Positions 10,071-20,339 of a stretch of 37,356 nt of DNA are shown in pieces. Below the pieces are notes generated by a model, which worked only from the letters and a program-made list of their open reading frames with translations, was not told where the DNA came from and did not search any database. A program made the position numbers and the translations under genes. The DNA comes from Chara braunii (Eukaryota; Streptophyta; Charophyceae; Charales; Characeae), in the NCBI GenBank assembly GCA_003427395.1, contig BFEA01000728.1, positions 306,336 through 343,691 on the forward strand, read 5' to 3'. Every line of letters begins with the position of its first letter. The stretch's first letter is position 1.

Positions 10071-10520
10071 TAGCTATAAAGCGACCTTGTGACGGCCACA
10101 AGCAACGTGTCTCACTCACGTAATCCAATTGCTACAGTGGTTCCAACGTCGAAATGCAGGTGAGTTGTAAAACTGCACGATCATTCCACAAATGACATCA
10201 TACATAGTCACGCCATAGTCAACACGAGCATCGACCCACAGGGGCCTAAATAGCTCATCGTGCATAGCCCACATTCCACAGTGCGTAAACTGAAAGAAAG
10301 GAGGAGTGAGGAGAACAAAGCAAAAGGAGAGGAAAAGCACCTTGTGACATGTCATCACCCTCTCAAACGTGACTGTAGGCTTCAAAATTAAACATGAAGA
10401 ACAGACTATGAAGTCTGGATGTAAGTGTGTCTCATGTTGGTATTGTTAATATAATGAACGAAGCTCGTCGGGAGATGACCCAACATGTTTCGTTTAGTCG
10501 CCGGATCGAAACTCCTTAGG
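10071..10520. other. No recognisable gene
   Basis: The open frame 10385-10116 on the minus strand shows no domain and no convincing composition. Nothing else is visible. Confidence 0.4.
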
Positions 10521-10582
10521 GGTCTATGTCACTATGAGTGACTTTTGACGCTTCGCTAATCCTATTTAAAGTGACGTAGACC
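10521..10582. other. Inverted repeat, possible hairpin
   Basis: GGTCTATGTCACT (10521-10533) and AGTGACGTAGACC (10570-10582) are reverse complements with one mismatch, around a 36-bp loop. Its function is unknown. It sits about 190 bp before the SINE-like body. Confidence 0.5.
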
Positions 10583-10739
10583 AGGAAAGACCGAAAAGAT
10601 GGACCGCAAAGTAAAGATCAGAACGTCAACAGCTCAAGCCTTAATCTCATCAAAAAACTTCCACCAAACGGCCTATCGACCCACACCTCATCAGGAGGCC
10701 CCTCTTAGGACCCACAACCAATGGACTACCCACAAATCC

Positions 10740-11130
10740 AGGAACCCTATGTTTCAGCCTCATGCAGCGCGGACCCTTTCGGAGGTCGCCCGCAGCCGAA
10801 TCATTTTATCTATGGCACTCGGCCTCTTAAATTTTTAGAGAGCCTCAAATCAAGTTCTCTAGTTGCCTGGGGCCATGCACTGGTCGCAGGCCTCTTTCGG
10901 AGGCCACCCGCCGCCAATTCATTTTATCTACGACGCTCGACCTCCTAAGACTTTGGAGAGGCTTCTCAAGTTGCCCGGGGTCATGTACTGGTGTCATCCG
11001 AGACCTAAAGAACCTTCAAAGCCTAACCGATATTATGGAAAGGGCCCCGACCAGCCACAGGCGGCCATGGAGATCGAACCTATGACCTCTTGAATGCCAC
11101 TTGCGTGCCTAACCAATTGAGCTAGGCCGC
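10740..11130 (-). mobile_element. SINE-like element with tRNA-like head and duplicated body
   Basis: Read on the minus strand, the element begins with a 70-nt tRNA-like sequence (11130-11061). It has a 6-bp acceptor stem GCGGCC/GGCCGC, a box A-like TAGCTCAATTGG (11124-11113) and a box B-like GGTTCGATCTC (11080-11070), i.e. an internal RNA polymerase III promoter. D and anticodon arms pair poorly, so it is not a working tRNA. Downstream lies a body of about 117 bp present twice (CTTTCGGAGG at 10,776 and 10,893, each followed by ATTCATTTTATCT-like sequence). A tRNA head plus unrelated body is the classic SINE plan. No poly-A or defined 3' end is seen. Confidence 0.55.
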
Positions 11131-13230
11131 TGGATCCGTTATGGTATGTGTGCTTTCGACACAAAAAAAAGCACTACGATATTATTTGTGGTGGCGAAGG
11201 TACATGTTCTCGCGACCAAGGGAAAAAAAAAAAACAAAAAAAAAACAGTGGTTTAGGTGCGGGTAGGCCTACCTTTTTCTTTCCTATCTCCAAATCCCAC
11301 CCGTCGGTGCATGGAGACAAAGGTCTCGATTTTGTTCAGCTGAGATTTGCATCCAGTTCGTGACCGGGCCTACCGGTAGTTGCGCCACTCGCTGTCCACC
11401 AAGATTCTGAATCCATGTGTGGATGGACAACGACTTTGGGTGTCATTAGACACTCCTCAGGCACGCGATTCCCAGAATTTCCTCGTCATTTACCTGTCCT
11501 CATAGTCGATTTTCAGAAAGAAAATGTGAAAACACTCCGAGGACAAATCCTTGGGCTCCAAGGATTCCCCAGGCAAATTGTCCTCCGCTCCAAGGGACCT
11601 CGTGAGGTCCTTTGGAGCCCGTGGATCCGCGATTCACGAGGTGTTGGCGCCGAGCGTGAAAGGAAAATTGGAGGCCGAAGGTGGTCTAGTCGTGGTCCAA
11701 GGGCCGCGACAAACATTGTCGACCTTCAACGTCATGGCCATCCTCCAACGGGCCTCGTCCGTTTACCGTCGACATTGGATTGCAGTGGGGTGTGTCACCA
11801 TTTTCAACCGCTTCGTTTGGGGTCCGTGGCGCTCCGGTGGGGTCTCCAACGGTTGTTAATTTCAAATTTGTGGTCGTGGTGGCGGGTGCTATGTGGACGA
11901 CAGTGTGTACTCTCGAAGTGTTTCGGACTGTCGTGCGTTGTCACTGTGTGCACATTCCGCAAGATATGTGCCCGCGCTATCCTCTCTCCTTTGTCGTTCA
12001 TGGCCGACCTGCACCGTAGGTTGCTACTGTTGTTGTTGTTGCTCATCGTCGTGCCACTTTTGTGGTGGTTGTTGTGTTCCACTTGTCTTTCTTGGGGTGA
12101 CTTCCTAGGAGGAATTAGACGAGGCACTTGTCAAAAAAGGCGCGCAGGATGGACAAACGGTTGATGAACAACACACCGCCTGTAGGGGTTGGGGGGTTAT
12201 CACGTCACCGAAGTGTTCCCAGGGAAGCATGCAAGCGGTCATCGCACACCCGTAAATCTTCGCACGTCCCGCATGTTTTTCGTTTCATCCATCATCTTGG
12301 CGTCACTCGAGGGAGTATACCGGAGCCCAGCGGAGCGCACAGTTGAACGACAGCATCCAATGTTGCCACACAATCTGGGGCGTCAACCACTCGCTGTATC
12401 CGCATCCTTTGCGTCCGCCTCGATAGCCTCCCCTTCATACGGTTGGACGCTCTGTCTACCTGACAACGACCAACAGCGGGCAGTGTCGCCGCCACCACTG
12501 TCGTCTTCTCAATGGATGTCAACACCGCACGCCCATCTCCCCCACCTCCTTCCATTGCTCATGAACTTCGAAAAGACGTGGTCACCCGCAAGCCTGCCTC
12601 CTTCCCCGTGTACGCGCGTCCACATCCACGTGCCACGTCGGCTGCACTTTACGCTGTCGGGAGAGAAACCCCTGTGAGGGTTTCTGCCCGAGTTTTTCAA
12701 GATCGGACGTTGTCCGACCTTTTTGTTGAATTGAGAGATTCGTGTTGGACACTGTCCGACCCTTTTTGTTGGATTGGGAGACTTGATGAGGTTGACGTTG
12801 CCAAAGTTTATTCAGACCAACTCTATGACTAAGAGACTTAAACCTTTTTAGAACCTTACGTCGTTGACGTCCGATTGAAACAGCTGGAGTCTGCGGTACG
12901 ACCTGACGTCTGTGGTTCCCGACAGGGCAGGGGTACGTGGTCGTGGAAAAAACTGAAACTATACTATTCTAGCAACCGCGCGATTCAGGGCCTAAGAACG
13001 TTGAAAAGGGGTCGCCGCAACAGAGGTTGGAACTGCGGCGTGGAGGAAATAGGAAGTTTTTTTATTTTTTGGGTCCTCGAGGCTTTCGCGCCGAGGACCG
13101 GAGGGGATGGTGTTGTGGCCTGCTGAGTGAGGCAGCTGCTGAGGCTGTGGGCCGCCGGCAAACCCGCCAGCCACGGAAACAGGCGGGCCTAGCAAAGCCG
13201 CTGGAGGGTGGTCTGCTGGGTGCTACAACC
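11131..13230. other. No supportable gene
   Basis: Several long frames overlap here (for example 11415-12164 plus, 11804-12127 minus, 12189-12677 plus), but they contradict one another and show no domain. The 249-residue plus frame contains a poly-Leu stretch that comes from a TTG/CTG run. A 28-bp sequence beginning TGTCCGACC with TTTTTGTTG recurs 42 bp apart (12,711 and 12,753). Confidence 0.45.
11587..11618. other. Near-perfect palindrome
   Basis: GCTCCAAGGGACCTC is followed after two bases by GAGGTCCTTTGGAGC, its reverse complement with one mismatch. It could form a tight 15-bp hairpin. No adjoining gene gives it a role. Confidence 0.55.
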
Positions 13231-13235
13231 CTGCA

Positions 13236-13274
13236 TATAAAAGGGCTGCTCCTATCTCTATGTGAGATAGGAGC
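13236..13274 (+). promoter_or_regulatory. TATA-like box followed by a perfect 11-bp hairpin
   Basis: TATAAAAG (13236-13243) is followed four bases later by GCTCCTATCTC (13248-13258), a TATGT loop, and GAGATAGGAGC (13264-13274). The TATA match is good, but no downstream gene is visible before the tRNA-like boxes and the gap, so promoter activity is a guess. Confidence 0.35.
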
Positions 13275-13317
13275 TAGACCAGTAGGTAGCAGACCAGCCT
13301 GATATGCAAAGGCTGCA

Positions 13318-13349
13318 GGGATCGAAACCGAAATGCCCCACTAGGCTAG
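13318..13349 (-). other. Collapsed tRNA-like promoter boxes
   Basis: On the minus strand TAGCCTAGTGG (box A-like) is followed only a few bases later by GGTTTCGATCCC (box B with one extra T). The anticodon arm is missing, so this could be a deleted tRNA or SINE head. Confidence 0.3.
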
Positions 13350-13464
13350 CTCCTTTTCCAGTTTTTTTGGCGCGGCCGTTTTCGGCCATGTGATCGATGA
13401 GATCGCGCGGCTGTTTTAGCATGGCCCCTATGCAAGGATGGCACGCATAAATCAAGAAGAGTCC

Positions 13465-13545
13465 CGAAGGACTCGAACCCGGGCCTGCATATTGGAGGAA
13501 GTAGCTGAAAAGCCACGTGAAAACAATCATTGGCATAAGCCAACA
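13465..13545 (-). other. tRNA-like or SINE head
   Basis: On the minus strand GGGTTCGAGTCC (13480-13469) is an excellent box B and closes a T-arm-like hairpin. About 50 bp upstream TGGCTTATGCCA is a weak box A. The cloverleaf does not close, so this is probably a pol III-derived relic. Confidence 0.4.
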
Positions 13546-13792
13546 GATCTGGAAAAAAAAAACAAAAAAAAAACTAAACTAAAACCGTGCGCCAGTTGGC
13601 GCTATCAGAAGTGACTGGGGACTTATAGTCCCCTGATTGCGGCAGGCGCCCGAAATAACGGGCAACCGTTTTTAAAGGCAAGTCCTTTTTTAGATTCTTT
13701 TTTTTTTTTTTTTTTTTTTTTTTCCTTTTCTAGATTCGCATTAGATTTTTCTTTTATTAAAAATTAGTAAGTGCCCGTTCGTTTTTGATGAA

Positions 13793-14239
13793 NNNNNNNN
13801 NNNNNNNNNNNNNNNNNNNNNNNNNNNNNNNNNNNNNNNNNNNNNNNNNNNNNNNNNNNNNNNNNNNNNNNNNNNNNNNNNNNNNNNNNNNNNNNNNNNN
13901 NNNNNNNNNNNNNNNNNNNNNNNNNNNNNNNNNNNNNNNNNNNNNNNNNNNNNNNNNNNNNNNNNNNNNNNNNNNNNNNNNNNNNNNNNNNNNNNNNNNN
14001 NNNNNNNNNNNNNNNNNNNNNNNNNNNNNNNNNNNNNNNNNNNNNNNNNNNNNNNNNNNNNNNNNNNNNNNNNNNNNNNNNNNNNNNNNNNNNNNNNNNN
14101 NNNNNNNNNNNNNNNNNNNNNNNNNNNNNNNNNNNNNNNNNNNNNNNNNNNNNNNNNNNNNNNNNNNNNNNNNNNNNNNNNNNNNNNNNNNNNNNNNNNN
14201 NNNNNNNNNNNNNNNNNNNNNNNNNNNNNNNNNNNNNNN
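13793..14239. other. Assembly gap (447 N)
   Basis: An unbroken run of N, flanked by a long T run at about 13,700-13,722 on the left and a G run at 14,240-14,248 on the right. Homopolymers probably caused the gap. Any frame crossing it is meaningless. Confidence 0.99.
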
Positions 14240-14501
14240 GGGGGGGGGTAAAAATAAGGAACAAAGTAAAAAAAAAAAAAACGAAGAAGCAAAGAAAAGA
14301 AAAGAAGAGTAAGGGGGAGGAGAAAAGTCACCGCCGCGAACGTGGCATGATCGTAGGCTAGGTTCATGGCTTGGAAGCATCTGGATGCAGTAGTGACAAC
14401 AGTCTGTTCAGTTGAACAAACTCTTGCAGATGGTTGGGTTCAACCATTTGCAACTGCCTCTGGCCGGGGGTGGCGGGCGGGTGAGTTGCCAAAGTCTGGG
14501 A

Positions 14502-14563
14502 CTTGATGTTCCTAGTAGAACATCAAGATTCTCAACCCTCGATCGAAGTTCAGATCAAGGGTT
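14502..14563. other. Two adjacent hairpins
   Basis: CTTGATGTTC (14502-14511) and GAACATCAAG (14518-14527) pair perfectly over 10 bp around CTAGTA. Next, AACCCTCGATC (14534-14544) and GATCAAGGGTT (14553-14563) pair with one mismatch. Both precede the TATA-like box at 14,625. Confidence 0.6.
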
Positions 14564-14624
14564 AGGCTCAGCCCCGTTTTTCTTTGGTTGAGCCCCAAGT
14601 GGATGCCCACCACTCCAGCCGAGC

Positions 14625-14631
14625 TATAAAA
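14625..14631 (+). promoter_or_regulatory. TATA-like box upstream of the 54-bp minisatellite
   Basis: TATAAAA in the context GAGCTATAAAAGCAGG is a good plant-type TATA box. It lies about 200 bp before a repeat array that is open in several frames. Promoter activity is not demonstrated. Confidence 0.35.
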
Positions 14632-14828
14632 GCAGGGATGGCCAGCAGCATCCTCACTCAGTTGAGGTGTTGCCCACATTCTGACTGAATGTGGAGTGCA
14701 GAGCAACATTATGCTGCCGGAGTGTTGAGGGGAAGTGAGTGAGAGGTGGAGTGGAGTGGAGGTCTGGAGAGGCTGCCATAGCCACTGTGCTGCGTGGTGT
14801 CAGTGGGAGGTGTTGCTGTTCGTGGCAG

Positions 14829-15206
14829 GTCTTCGGCAAGCGGTGCATGGGAGACTCTGCCCGTTTTGCACGGCGACGACAGATCTTCGGCAAGCGGTGC
14901 ATGGGAGACTCTGCCCATTTTGCACGGCGACGGCAGATCTTCGGCAAGCGATGCAGGAGAGACTCTGCCCGCTTTGCACGGCGGTGGCAGGTCTTCGGCA
15001 AGCAGTGCAGGGGAGACTCTGCCCGTTTTGCACGGCGGTGGTAGGTCTTCGGCAAGCGGTGCAGGGGAGACTCTGCCCGTTTTGCACGGCGGTGGTAGGT
15101 CTTCGGCAAGCGGTGCAAAGGAGACCCTGGCCGTTTTGCACGAGGGCGACAGGTCTTCGGCAAGCGGTGCAGGAAAGACACTGCCCGTTTTGCACGGCGG
15201 CAGCAG
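14829..15206. repeat. 54-bp minisatellite, seven copies
   Basis: CTTCGGCAAGC recurs at 14831, 14885, 14939, 14993, 15047, 15101 and 15155, each exactly 54 bp apart. Each unit carries GAGACTCTGCCCGTTTTGCA. Because 54 is a multiple of three and the unit lacks stops in most frames, four or five overlapping frames stay open on both strands. This explains the 215-residue minus frame (15301-14654) and the plus frames without requiring a protein. GTGCA near the start of each unit can pair with TGCAC near its end. Confidence 0.93.
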
Positions 15207-15209
15207 TAT

Positions 15210-16003
15210 ATTTTGGGTGGTGGCGCGAAAGCATTGCCCGTTTTTTGCGGCGACGAGGCATTGACACAAGGGAAACATAAGTGGTTAACGGGGACCCCCA
15301 CTTTTCGGCCCTGGGTAACGATAAATGATCCTGAAATTAGGGTTTCAGGGTCAAATTTTGTGTTTTTTTGGAATTTTGTTTTTTGCCTGTTTTTGTTTTA
15401 GGACAAGCTTGCTATGTGTCAAATTTGGTGTCATTTGGGTTATTAGAATTTGTGTTGTTAATCATCCTGAAAATCCTTAAATTTTGATGAAGTTGTTTTT
15501 TGGCAAAATTGCCTGAAAATGCACTTTTGAGTTGCTGTTTTATGTGTGTGTGTGTTTTTTTTTTTTTTTTTTTTTTTTTTTNAATATGTTGGTAAGAAGT
15601 GCACTTTATAGATTGGTGTGAAGTTTGCTTGGGGATGGCTTTATGGTTTTCTTATAAATTGAGGTGAAAAATGGGGGGTCGATTAACCTTTTCTCAGGGG
15701 AAATGTCGTCGAAGTGGCGGCATGTTTTTTTTGAGTTAGTGCTGGCGTTATGCTATCTGCATAACGCGGCGGCAACGCATTGACGTTGGTGATGGTGTCG
15801 CGGTGATGCTAGTGGTAATTGGTGGCAACATTAACAACAGTCGTGCGTGAGACTGCCCGGGTTGTCTTGACTGTGAGAGACATTTTGTGGCAGCGTGTTC
15901 TGGTAATGACGACAACGGCGTGGTGGTGCAGTTGATGTGACAGTGACGCTGAGACGTCGTCAGATTATTGGGAGGTGATTGTGTGTTGAGAGGGTTATCT
16001 CAT
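15210..16003. other. No recognisable gene; T-rich with homopolymer and one N
   Basis: T/G-rich sequence with a poly-T run at about 15,555-15,581 ending in a single N at 15,582. No domain-bearing frame is visible. Confidence 0.5.
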
Positions 16004-16074
16004 TGGAGTATAGCCAAGTGGAAAGGCATCGGTTTTTTATATCGACATGCAAAGGTTCGAATCCTTTTACTCTT
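16004..16074 (+). tRNA. Organelle-type tRNA resembling mitochondrial trnQ, anticodon TTT
   Basis: A 71-nt cloverleaf can be drawn: acceptor TGGAGTA/TACTCTT (first pair mismatched, one wobble), TA at positions 8-9, a 3-bp D stem GCC/GGC, anticodon stem TCGGT/ATCGA with loop TTTTTAT, a five-base variable loop, and a perfect T stem AAAGG/CCTTT with TTCGAAT loop. Overall wording and the leading T match what I recall of plant mitochondrial trnQ(UUG), while the anticodon position (16036-16038) reads TTT instead of TTG. The acceptor end is also changed. The likely explanation is a nuclear copy of mitochondrial DNA that has drifted. A functional Lys tRNA is unlikely. Confidence 0.6.
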
Positions 16075-17318
16075 TGCGGCAGGAGATCGTTGTAGAGAGT
16101 GGTGTGGATCACTTTGTTGACGGCTCGTTCTGATAGTTCTCATATGAAGACGAGTGTTTATACGGTTTTCTTGAGTGAGTCGTACATCAACTTCACTCGA
16201 GATCAGTTATTGACTTAGGCCCCTTCACACCCCGTGTGAACCGACACTTGCTTGACCCTGTTCTTTAAATGTTCACTGAAAAGGTACAGGAAATGTGTAT
16301 TTGCATGTGTGAATGGAAGTCTGACGTGAGTTTGAACTTGCATTGTTTTCTTTTGAACATGTTGTTTGGTCTGATGTGCAAGTAGGTAGAAGGATGCCTA
16401 AAAAGAGAACCTGACAATGTCAATGGAAATGAATAGAAGAGTGGTTGTCTTTTATTTCTCGCTTGCATGCATGTTCAAAGGATGGAAAACCAGTGGACGA
16501 CGAAAATGAATTTGATCACACAAAGAAGAAGAATTCAATTGGACATAGACTATTTTCTGAGGTTACCCGTTCTTTCCCGAATGAACCTCTATGTCTATGC
16601 CCGTCTATCTGAATGCTTTTCTCTTTTGTGATTTATTTTTTTTCCGTCTAAGTTACCCTTGACGTCAGGCGACATGGGATCGATTTGCCTACCGTGATAG
16701 ACGTTTTTCCCTTTCCTATGAAGCATCTGAGGCGGGGGTTTGTTACCTTAGGGGTCGGCCCTGTTATCGACTCGGAGTGGACCGCTTATACGGGGGATAC
16801 CAACATGCAGTTCGTGAAAAGTAGACATTTCGTGAAAACTGGACTCAAGTTAAAAACTTTACATTGATTTTTTAAAAAACTTATTTTACAGTTGTCACAC
16901 AAAACATGCATTGACCATTGTCACAAATATTTGGCCATAAACCTATATTCTAGGTCAAGCAACGGGACAACAAAAATGCAAAATAACAAACAACATGTTA
17001 TTACGAATACATCCAAGTTGCGAATTTGTTTTGCATAAGGAAAACTATTTTTTTGGAAATCATATACATAAATCTCTGGCAAGCGAGGTAAGTAGACAAC
17101 ATGCTTATCAAAGCAAAAATAAATAAGCAAACATTTCAATAATAAAAACAAAATGAAAACAAATTGTAAAAATAAGTTCCAACTATGCATAAGAAAGAAC
17201 TTTTCCGGAATAAATTTACATTTCATTTACAAGAAATTTCTAATTTCAAAAGTGGGTGGTAAGGAGGACCAACAAGAAGCGTCACAAACGGTACTATAAT
17301 AAACAGTACCACTACCGT
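16075..17318. other. No recognisable gene
   Basis: Mixed, mostly A/T-rich sequence. The open frames (16468-16265 minus, 17226-16921 minus, 16685-16867 plus) are low-complexity or carry no domain. Confidence 0.45.
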
Positions 17319-20133
17319 TCACTTTTCCATACTCCTAAGTGAAGCTAACGATACATTTTCGTCGGCGTCATTCTCTGCATCAATTGCGTCTATGCAGTCA
17401 ATAGTGTCAATCTCCTCCAAGGTTTTTGCTATTGTGTCTAAAGTATTTGTATACAGCCCTCGGTCTGATTTCAAGCAAAACTTATAACACAAGACTCCAC
17501 AGTCTCATGCAAAAGTCTGTTGTATCGGCTTGCCTATCACACGTCCTCGTGAATCCGTTTAGTTAAATGAAAAATATTTACCATTTCCGTTTTCTGCATA
17601 CCAGTGCCCTATAAACTTCTGATCCTCTAAGACTCGTTTTACTTTCACTATGAAATAAGGCTTCCGATGCTCCTCCTCGTCTCGCCTTGCCCTTATAACC
17701 ACAAATGCTCCCTCTTTCAAGTCCTCAAGTCTTCTCTTTGCTCATGAACTCTAGACGTCTTTCTATATCCAACATATAAAGGTCTTTCTGGAGGAATTAT
17801 ATCTCCATGAAACATCTCAGCCTCTGCAAGTCTGTCGGCTGGCTTGTCAAAGTTGTCCGAAGCGAAGGAGTTGCCACATGGCCAAATAAATGGATGGTCC
17901 AAGCAAGTTGTATCGAAGTCTGTATTCTCTTGTTTAGTGAGAAATTGTTCCCACCATGCAGCAGATTCATCATTGATATATTTGAAAAATGCTTTCACAT
18001 TTTCACGTATTCCGGACAAGGATAAAGTTTTGTCGATATTTTTTTTCTCCTCAGAGTCTCTGATCCTCTCATCCATGCTTCACACAACATGACGTGGAGC
18101 CGCATGCACAGTTCCTTCCGGAAACATCTTGAAGATATCCAAGCCGTTGTCATCTAGTGGGGGTGCCATGACGATGTACAGAACTGCCTACTCCAAACAG
18201 CAACACTTCCAGCAACATTTCTCTGGAAATGAAAATGTTGGTTGAAACTGATATCATGAAGGGGTGCCAAGTTATCTTTCACATAACTTTTCCAGTCGTG
18301 AACTTCAAGCACCCGCTCAACATGGACACCAGCATATTTGGTATACGATTGTTTAATCACCGTCTCCAGAGAAGGTAGGTCATGAGCATCCCTATGCGCC
18401 AGGGCTCTGGAAAAGCAGCTGAACATCTTATCAATATTCTCATGTGTGTGACCCACCAGAAGGAAGTTGAGCTTGATTTTCTAAAAAAACTTCATGTGGA
18501 CCAAGTACACCAGGTAGGCCAAGACGTACTTGTTTTTGTTCTCTCTCGATGTATTGTCAAGAGTCAAAAACAACACCTTTGGCAAAGGTCTTGGCAGATC
18601 CGAAATAACTTTATGAAGCACGGTAAGCATGGAGTTCGAGTCCATGCTAAAGTTGTCGAACATCATCATGGCGTACGCTCTCTGCAGATGTCCTTCCACC
18701 TTTGCACCCACGACATGCACCTTTAAGAAGTTCGCTTCCCTAATCCTCGAATCTTTAGGGACACGCCAAAAATGAGGAAGATTGGTCTTGCTTTGATCCA
18801 TCCCATCAACAATAACGGCTACATACTTCTCCGACGATGATTTGGCTTTCTCACGATGGTCCATCAGTGTCTGTCTCTCCATCCTTTGTGCTTCGAGATG
18901 GTAGTCCAACATTCTTTGGAATTCCTCTGCGACAACAACATGAAAGACGAAGACGTTATCACAAGGGAGGCAAACGGCATAAGCGGCAACCAGCACAAAG
19001 GAAGCGCAAACTAGGGTAGACGAAGAACATGGCAGTGTGCAAAGCACGAAGCATACCTTTCTTAATGGGCAAAATAGCTTTCCCACGTTGTAGCTTTAAT
19101 TGTGCACATTGGGCGCAAATGAAGAATTTGTTCGCAGCCGGGATGCAAACCTTCGAACAACGCTTTCTCCACAAGCTCATAAAGAATAAAAGTGACGGGA
19201 CCACATCACCAGAATGCAGATGACGGAAGTGAGCACTGAAAACTTCATAGACTCCCGTCTTTGTCAGACAATCCGTGAGATGAAATTTGTGTGTGTTTGG
19301 CATGGACTCTGTGTTCATGCTGAAGTAGGTTTTCATCCATGTATACACGACCATGTATACACGGCCATGTACCTCACAAATGAGCAGCGACTGCCAGAAG
19401 TGCCATGCACATAACCGTGCACGTCGTCACGAACTGTCGCACGCACCCTAACAACTCGAGCCTTGCATAGTCCATATAGGCGGCCCCATGCATTCAAGCA
19501 GACGAATCGATTGGCAAAAGTGAAACGCAACGTCAACAGCGTGCCATCGGCGTTGAAGGTCGACACCTTTCTCACCTCCTGTATCATGAACTCCATCTAT
19601 TGAGGCTGGCTCATAGCCCAAAACTTGCTTCTTATATCCAACACCTCCTCCAAACGGATCGTGTCCACGCAACTTCTCATGCAGCAGCCACCACGAAGGG
19701 CCGCACAGGCAGCGGCGGTCGTAACAAGCGCATGTGCTTTCTTGTTGCGGACACGTCCATTTTTGTTCCTCTTGCCAAGAATGTACTTGGTCTTGCGGCT
19801 GAATGCTGTGTAAATTTATTTCCCACCGCGCCCATCAAAGCGATCACCATGGGTGTCTTCATCGCCCCCCGAGGGACAAACCGTGTTCACAAAACTGTCG
19901 ACATCAGGAGAAGGTGGAAGATCCGTGAGGTCCAGCAAAGAGGAAACTTGAAATGTGTCGGTCTGCAAGGGCTCGCAGAACACTCTTCTTCTCTCAAGCA
20001 CGAGCGGATCAGAGAAGAGACGTTTAATGCTCTCCACGTCCCACATAGCTCGGACACCGAATGCAAAGTCTCGATGCACACATTCGACACCAGCGGCACG
20101 CGGTTGGAAGTGTTTGGCTAGTCTTGACGACAA
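17319..20133 (-). pseudogene. DUF7869-like (transposase-like) gene, broken
   Basis: Fragments of one protein follow each other on the minus strand. The N-terminal part (20133-19816) has SPDVDSFVNTVCPSGGDED. Next come LEEVLDIRSKFWAMSQ, RFVCLNAWGRLYGLCKARV, a Cys pair in FFICAQCAQLKLQR, the core VDGMDQSKTNLPHFW, LDNTSRENKNKYVLAY and LVGHTHENIDKMFSCFS, then WSRQFCTSSW. A C-terminal tail with KPYFIVKVKRVL and an Asp/Glu-rich end stops at 17,319. The Asp-containing core and GHTHxxID block resemble the DUF7869 family, which looks like an RNase H-fold transposase, but catalytic function is inferred. In-frame TAGs (18481-18483, 19597-19599) and frame changes near 19,350, 19,680 and 19,860 kill it. 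Confidence 0.65.
18927..19056 (-). other. Spliceosomal intron in the DUF7869-like gene
   Basis: On the minus strand the exon ends AAGAAAG and is followed by GTATGC. The next exon begins after TGTCGCAG with AGGAATTCC. Removing 130 bp joins the reading frame in phase 1 and restores a smooth KKEEFQRMLDYH. The intron itself contains no homologous-looking protein sequence. This shows the element was once a spliced eukaryotic gene. Confidence 0.65.
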
Positions 20134-20339
20134 GAAAAATCATCAGACCACGCACACGAGCCCGCCCCGATACAGAGACCAACAGACAAGTGAAAGACCT
20201 TGTCGAGAGCCGACAAAAATGAGACAAAAATGAAAGGAGCAGTCAGGACCCAAACACACGCCAGTGCCTTCCAGGTGCCCACGACCAGCTCGGAAGGATG
20301 TTCAAACCGTCGGTTGACGTGTCCAAAACGCTTTTCAAA

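Noticed and set aside
11061-11130. A functional nuclear tRNA gene
   Set aside because: Acceptor ends pair and boxes A and B exist, but D and anticodon stems do not pair, so it is treated as a SINE head.
11415-12164. 249-residue plus-strand ORF with a hydrophobic poly-Leu stretch
   Set aside because: The Leu run comes from a TTG/CTG repeat, overlapping frames on both strands are equally open, and no domain is seen.
13741-14380. Long frames spanning the N run
   Set aside because: They exist only because N is not read as a stop, and the sequence is unknown.
14654-15301. 215-residue minus-strand protein rich in Cys/Arg/Pro repeats
   Set aside because: It is the translation of a 54-bp minisatellite that is open in several frames on both strands, and there is no independent evidence for coding.
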